Below are positions 59,600 to 64,000 of a DNA stretch of 64,000 nucleotides, piece by piece. The stretch is from Melastoma dodecandrum (lineage: Eukaryota; Streptophyta; Magnoliopsida; Myrtales; Melastomataceae). Made by a program: the position numbers and the translations under genes. Positions within the stretch are counted from its first letter, which is position 1. Every line of letters starts with the position of its first letter. Under the pieces are notes generated by a model. That model searched no databases and was not told the DNA's origin. It saw nothing but the letters and a program-made list of their open reading frames with translations. The stretch spans positions 2,232,001 to 2,296,000 of the forward strand of contig JARUPY010000189.1 in the NCBI GenBank assembly GCA_029817715.1, given 5' to 3'.

Positions 59600-60160
59600 A
59601 ACGGATCCCCCTCGTTTGGACTCTCTCCTGGTCAAACGCAGCACGAGCTCGTCCTCGTACTAGTCCCCTCCGACCTTCCCGATCACGGCCGCCCTCCCGC
59701 CAAGCCTAACATGGGCGACAGCGACATTATTAGCGGGTCCGACGGGAGCCCTGGCGAACTCGGGGGTTCCCACTGGAGCATCTTCCACTGGGTGTAGATG
59801 TCAGGGTGCATGGGGTTGCCGTGGACGCGGACCGAGGGGACGAACTCCCTTCGCGGGCCCCCAAAGCAGCAGACGAGCGGGGGCTCCTCGTAAGGGAAGT
59901 CGATGCCATCGTCAAACTCGAGGTCGGAGTAGGTGTCTGATTCGGCGTCGGAGCCGTGATCGGTGTGGGAACCTACGGACGGAGGGGGAGGAGGGGGAGG
60001 GAGGATTTCTTGGGCATGCCGGGTCTGGTTGAGGTACTGGAACGGCGTTCGGCAGAGGAAGAGGAAGTGGCGAGAAGTGGATGAAGACGACGAGGAGAAC
60101 GACGACAGAATAGAGGGGAAGAGGGGGAGGAGGAGGAGGAAGGAGATGAAGTGGGAATGC
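59600..60160 (-). pseudogene. Captured FLN1-like (plastid fructokinase-like protein) fragment
   Basis: On the minus strand the frame reads SDLEFDDGIDFPYEEPPLVC, then the FVPSVRV...MHPD and QWKMLQWEPP blocks, and after a frame change near 59770 continues EFARAPVGPANNVAVAHVRL, GGRAAVIGKVG and DELVL. These match in order the N-terminal pfkB region of FLN1, a nucleoid-associated protein required for plastid-encoded RNA polymerase. A Ser/Pro-rich upstream part may be the transit-peptide region. A TAG after GKVGGD and the frameshift prevent a full product. Only the 5' part of the gene is present, without introns visible in this stretch. Confidence 0.78.
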
Positions 60161-60212
60161 AGACCGCACTGCCTTTCTTCTTCACCCAGCAAATGTTTTA
60201 GGATTTTTCAAG

Positions 60213-60438
60213 GTAAAATATCAAATTATGGTCTCGTGTCCACGTGTCTCCGCGTAGGAATGACGTGGAGAGCGAAAATTTTGCCACGTCAAATCCACGT
60301 CAGCAAGCTCGTAACGTGTCGATGTCGGGCCATAAAATAGGTTAAAACAGAAGTTTGGGTCAAAATCATATAACAAACAAAGTTTAGGCCAAAACAGAAA
60401 GTTGGTCAATAGTTGAGGCCATAATTTGATATTTTGCC
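60213..60438. repeat. Right TIR of the Pack-MULE
   Basis: This is the inverted copy of 59235-59465. Its inner border (ggtaaaatatcaaattatgg, 60214-60233) repeats the outer TIR terminus in opposite orientation, so this TIR alone looks like a small inverted-repeat unit. Confidence 0.85.
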
Positions 60439-60447
60439 TTATTACTT

Positions 60448-61660
60448 TGAGATGACGTCTCATTACTGCTCGTCGATACCCACGTCTCTGTGCTCATTTT
60501 TAGTACTTCATAGTAGTTATCTCGACAATAGTTCGACGCTTCATCTGAGAGGGAACTTTATTACGAAGATCCTTTGTATCTTCTACAATAACTGGAATGT
60601 CCTCCTTTTGGTCAGCTCTCTTCCACACCATTCAACTTCTGGGAGCTTGACCCCATCTTATTCATGCCAACCTTTGTGCATCGATCTCTTCATTTTAGCC
60701 ACCAAGTCTAATGAATACCGCTCTTCGGACAGACGAGGCTCCAAGCCGATCAAATACTAAGGTTCTCATAAGTACCATTGCGGTTTTATCATCGGCTTCA
60801 ATATATTGAGTTGAAGCATTCTTCTCTGGGAGATTGACGGGCTCAGGAGCGATATATCCAAGACCAAATTTCGACTTTTGACCATCACTCCTGGATTAGA
60901 TTCTTTTGAGGCGTCTCCAAGTGCCTTCAAGTCCACTCTGTATCCGGCTGCAGAAATTAATCCGAATGTATTTGGATCAAACCCGTTGGTGCGCTTATCG
61001 GGCAATGAATCTGGATAGATAATTGGCTCCTATTTAGGTCGAACAAAACCTTTTAAAGGTGTACTTATTTGAACTATTGTCGTTATTTTTGTTACGGGCT
61101 AGTTGAGTTCTTTTGGCACCATTATTTCTTTAGCATGTCTACTCGCCAAGGTGGTTCCTCAGCTTTTCGAAAGACTTGGGTTCAACTTCACCTTATCATC
61201 CGTCATCGTATCTTTAACTGTAGGATTAGTTGAAGGTTTTTCTTGTTGAATGGGTGAAACAACTATGTTTGACTTCTTCGGGATATCTTTCACAATCGGT
61301 GCAAGCTTTGAGAGTTTTTCTTCAACATCGGTAGCCTTATTTAAGTAGAACTTGGCATCAACGAAGTATGACTCCACTTCTGTAAAGGGTTTTGCAGCTG
61401 CTCATATTGTGTGGGTTACCCGTCCTTCACAAATTTAAAACATTGATAGAGTGTGGATGCAACAACTTTGTGTTCACACAACCATTGTCGACCCAACAAC
61501 ATATTATAGGTGGTATTGGAATCGATGACGTAGAACGTTGCTCCAACTTCCACATGTCCTATGGTGAGGGTGAGGCATATCTTCCCAACGGTTCGTTCTC
61601 CCCCTTGATTGAATCCTTGGATTATTAGTCGATTGCTTGATAACTCGTCAACCCCTAGCC
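60448..61660 (-). pseudogene. Tat-element pol spacer between protease and RT
   Basis: This interval contains weakly structured pieces in the polyprotein direction, for example the frames at 60766-61005 (FDPNTFGLISAAGY) and 61159-61377. They correspond to the variable spacer between protease and RT in this element group. No catalytic motif is present. Confidence 0.5.
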
Positions 61661-61669
61661 CAATCCCTT

Positions 61670-62449
61670 TCAGGGCTTTAATGACAAGATATTGATTGCC
61701 AAACTTAGGTCGACCAAGATGCGATTAACCTTCATACCATAAGCATAACCCGATACAAATAGCGGCCGATTGTAAGATTTGTAACCTATAAGAAGATCTT
61801 CATCGACAAATGTGATTGTTGCACCATCTTTTCGTGGCTTCATGACATTAATCACTACGGGGTTTTCTAGAGTATCAACCTTTATAGTTGCTATTTCTTT
61901 GTCCACATCAATGGTGACAACTTCTAGACAGATTTGCAAGTTTTCAAAAACGTTCCTGTAAGAAATCTTATAACATAGCCCAGGTTAGCTTCTTCAAGGA
62001 CTGGTCATCTAGCGAACTCTGTTCTTTCACCGTCTTCCAGGAATCCACTTTTATTAGAGGCCTTGTTACAATCTTTGCTGGCATAGGAAGCGTTTTCTTA
62101 ACGGGTTTTGAAGATTTCTTTCGGTTCCTTTGTGAGTCCCCAAAGTCCAGTCTTCTTCGGTAGATGCTTCTTCGGAGCTAACCACACAACTTGACATGTT
62201 GGTTATATATTGTTGCATTATCCCCAGACTTGGTAGGCCATTCATCTCGACAGGATCAAAAGTCCCGAATATGATGTTAAAAGCATCATCTTCTGCAAAA
62301 GTGATCACATTCGAGGATGCAATACATGCACCTAGATCAATCTTGTTGTCACGTACGAGCTCCATGACCTTTTCTTTAAACACGAAGCACTTCTCAATAG
62401 AATGCCCTAAGAAGCGATGGTATTTGCAGAAGTTTGGATTCCTAGCCAA
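61670..62449 (-). pseudogene. Tat-element Cys/His finger and protease region
   Basis: The start carries CKYHRFLGHSIEKC, a finger-like motif common in this element group. The protease at 61670-61939 contains the conserved DEDLLIGYKSYNRPLFVSGY and then ILVDLSLAINILSL, where the usual Asp-Gly/Pro-Gly-Ser active site reads Asp-Leu-Ser. The enzyme would therefore be inactive. Confidence 0.72.
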
Positions 62450-62455
62450 ATTAAC

Positions 62456-63992
62456 CTATTGTGGTCGCTTTGATTGTGGGAGTTTGATCATCTTGGAAGA
62501 CGACAGATAATTAAATATTTCTACAACATCTTCATTGGGAAAATAATATTTCTCGTTTCGCTTTTCTTCCAGAGTTGGGTGTCGCCTCTCCATCCTAGGT
62601 GCTTCTGCATGTGGTTGTCCATCTACTGAAACTTTTCCTTTCGGAATCGGCACTTTGACATGAGTTACATCTGTAATCACCTGCTTCTTGCCATCTTTGA
62701 AAGTGGCTTCTCCAGTTCTGTTTTCTAGTCTTCCTGTCCCTCTAGGTGGCTCAGGTATTGGGATGTTACTCATGTTGGTTCCAACCAAGCTTAACTCTAT
62801 GTCGTGAACTTTTGTCGCCAACTCCTCGAATGATCGTGACTTGAGCCCTTGGAGAATGTATCGAATCCTCCATAGCATGCCTTGAATGCACATGTCGATT
62901 GACGTTTCTTCTGACAGATGATCCCTGTAGTTCAAGCTTAGATTCCTCCATCGTTGGATATAGTTGATGAATGGTTCTTCTTCCCATTGACAAGTATTAG
63001 TTAACTCGATCATGCTCACCACGTGTCGAGTGCTGTAGAAGCGATTCAGAAACTCCATATCCAATTGTTCCCAATTACCAATGGTGTCTGGCTTGAGCTC
63101 AATATACCAGTCAAAAGCGTTTCCCTTCAGAGAGCGAACAAATTGTTTAGTCATCCAATCCCCATCTATGCCCGCGTTATTGCAAGTTTTAACAAAATGG
63201 GTCGCATATTGCCTCAGATTCCCCTTTTTGTCGAACCGTTGAAAGTATGGGGATTGGTATCCAACAAGCATTTTGAGGCCTTTGATCCTCTGATTGTAAG
63301 GCTTATAATACACCGTAGATGATGATGATCTGCCCTCAAGCTCACTCTATCATGGTTTTCACAGAAATTGGATTATCAACAACAGACTCACGCTTTGCCA
63401 AATTATCAACATCCATGGCCCCCTTTCTTTTGTCAACTTGGGTGCGCGAACATTCCTTCATAGATGTTTTCTCGGCATCTTTACTCTCTAGCCTTTTGAT
63501 GATGTAATCCATTTGCTGCTCTCTTTCTTTCATAAAAACCATCATAGCATCCACAGTTTCTGTGAGAGTCGCGACCTGATCTTTAAGTGAAGGAGTATCC
63601 TCCATCATCATTGCCATGATTTTAACGCCTTTAATTGAATCAGCTTTTGGGGAGGAATCTGACGGTGAGTTGCTTGACGAGATATTTTCAAAATTTATCT
63701 GTGATACAGGAGATACCAATACCTTGTCGAAAGGAATGTAATCAACAGTTGGTTGAAACAGCTTAGGGGTGACGGATCTAAGCATTCCCTCTATTGTCCC
63801 AGTTTGTTTGCGGGTCTTGGCCACATATTGGGCATATGTCCACTTTGGAGAGCCCCACCTCGTTGAGAACATCCTTGTAAGATGGGGAAGCCTTGGGAGA
63901 GATAGACTTGAGCATCTCTTCTTTCTCCTCAGCTTGTTTGTGCGTCTTGGCCATAGACTGGGCATAAGTCCACTTTGGAGATTTTTCCTCAT
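62456..63992 (-). pseudogene. Tat-element gag
   Basis: The gag core at 62456-63313 contains YFQRFDKKGN, HFVKTCNNAG, QFVRSLKGNAFDWYIEL and EFLNRFYSTRHVVSMIEL, very typical of this plant gag family. The part at 63342-63992 holds a coiled coil (DQVATLTETVDAMMVFMKER) and repeats around SPKWTYAQ. A frame change near 63320-63340 and a stop separate the two parts. The protein would form the particle that packages the element's RNA. Confidence 0.82.
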
Positions 63993-64000
63993 TGAGAATA
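63800..64000 (-). repeat. Tandem repeat in the gag 5' part, about 130-bp unit
   Basis: The block gtcttggcca...tgggcat(a)tgtccactttggag occurs at 63814 and again at 63944. The minus frame codes SPKWTYAQ...AKT(R/H)KQ in each copy. A third copy may continue past the window edge. Confidence 0.8.

Larger units (their letters stand above)
59235..60438. mobile_element. Non-autonomous Mutator-like element carrying a gene fragment (Pack-MULE)
   Basis: This 1,204-bp element has TIRs of about 230 bp starting GGCAAAATAT(T/C)AAATTATGGC and perfect 9-bp target duplications TTATTACTT at 59226-59234 and 60439-60447. TSD length and long TIRs are those of Mutator-like elements. It has no transposase. Its internal GC-rich part encodes a fragment of a plastid fructokinase-like protein. 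It inserted into the Tat retroelement between protease and RT, so it is younger than that element. Confidence 0.92.
55839..64000 (-). mobile_element. Ty3/gypsy Tat-lineage retrotransposon, decayed, continues past the window edge
   Basis: Reading right to left: gag (63992-62456), a Cys/His finger (about 62430), protease (61939-61670), RT (58884-58202), RNase H (57862-57602), a second archaeal-type RNase H (about 57560-57290) and integrase pieces (56930-55839). The dual RNase H and RT motifs such as CVDFRNLN and FMDGSSGYN place it in the Tat group rather than the chromoviruses. Stops and frameshifts are frequent. A Mutator-like element interrupts it at 59235-60438. Neither LTR could be delimited; the 5' LTR should lie beyond base 64000. 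Confidence 0.85.

Noticed and set aside
1..64000. CRISPR array, bacterial operon, plasmid or phage features
   Set aside because: No regularly spaced repeats with unique spacers or bacterial gene organisation occur; spliced plant genes show a nuclear plant genome.
1..64000. tRNA or rRNA genes
   Set aside because: I looked for tRNA A/B-box pairs and rRNA-like blocks by eye and saw none I could support; a tRNAscan-SE run would be decisive.

Overview
This 64 kb window is nuclear DNA of a flowering plant. It has three intact spliced plant genes set in AT-rich sequence packed with plant-type retrotransposons, DNA transposons and one endogenous pararetrovirus. Base composition and gene structure suggest a eudicot, but I cannot name the species.

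Host genes. (1) EBP1/PA2G4-like protein, minus strand, 8269-11182: 9 exons, 393 aa, complete. (2) Mitochondrial uncoupling protein (UCP1/PUMP1 type), plus strand, 22761-25026: 9 exons, 308 aa, complete. (3) A CDCA7-like zf-4CXXC_R1 protein with a DDT-type domain, minus strand, 25911-29190: 11 exons, 596 aa, complete. I rebuilt all exons from splice sites, phases and family conservation. Genes 1 and 3 each use one GC-AG intron. Degraded host-gene pieces are a TBL acyltransferase fragment (1-600), a GRF zinc finger (12.0-12.3 kb), a Gly/Ser-rich secreted protein (41.9-42.3 kb), a tetraspanin (42.8-43.8 kb) and a plant-mobile-domain gene (49.5-55.5 kb).

Mobile DNA, left to right. A Ty3/gypsy chromovirus lies at 2372-7922 with LTRs of about 420 bp and a 5-bp target duplication, CTGCC. 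An endogenous caulimovirid occupies about 13.1-21.8 kb: coat protein, movement protein, protease, RT and RNase H, then a second zinc-knuckle ORF, promoter, leader and Met-tRNA primer site. It has no integrase and no LTRs. A Mutator-like element lies at 29587-38859 with TIRs of about 760 bp and a 9-bp target duplication; it carries an intact FAR1-type transposase and a spliced ULP1/C48-type protease gene. A Ty1/copia 3' end (44.8-46.2 kb) has tandem repeats in its LTR, and a copia gag scrap follows. A hAT element (51545-54620) has an 8-bp target duplication and sits in an intron of the mobile-domain pseudogene. From 55.8 kb to the right edge is a Tat-lineage Ty3/gypsy element on the minus strand. 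It is interrupted at 59235-60438 by a small 9-bp-TSD Mutator-like element carrying a fragment resembling plastid fructokinase-like protein FLN1 (a Pack-MULE).

The least familiar objects are the caulimovirid, with coat protein ahead of movement protein and a small coiled-coil ORF in its leader; the MULE whose TIRs each contain a 60-bp-arm palindrome; and the FLN1-carrying Pack-MULE nested in a retroelement. The three host genes appear to act independently. UCP1 (plus) and the CDCA7-like gene (minus) are convergent neighbours 0.9 kb apart.
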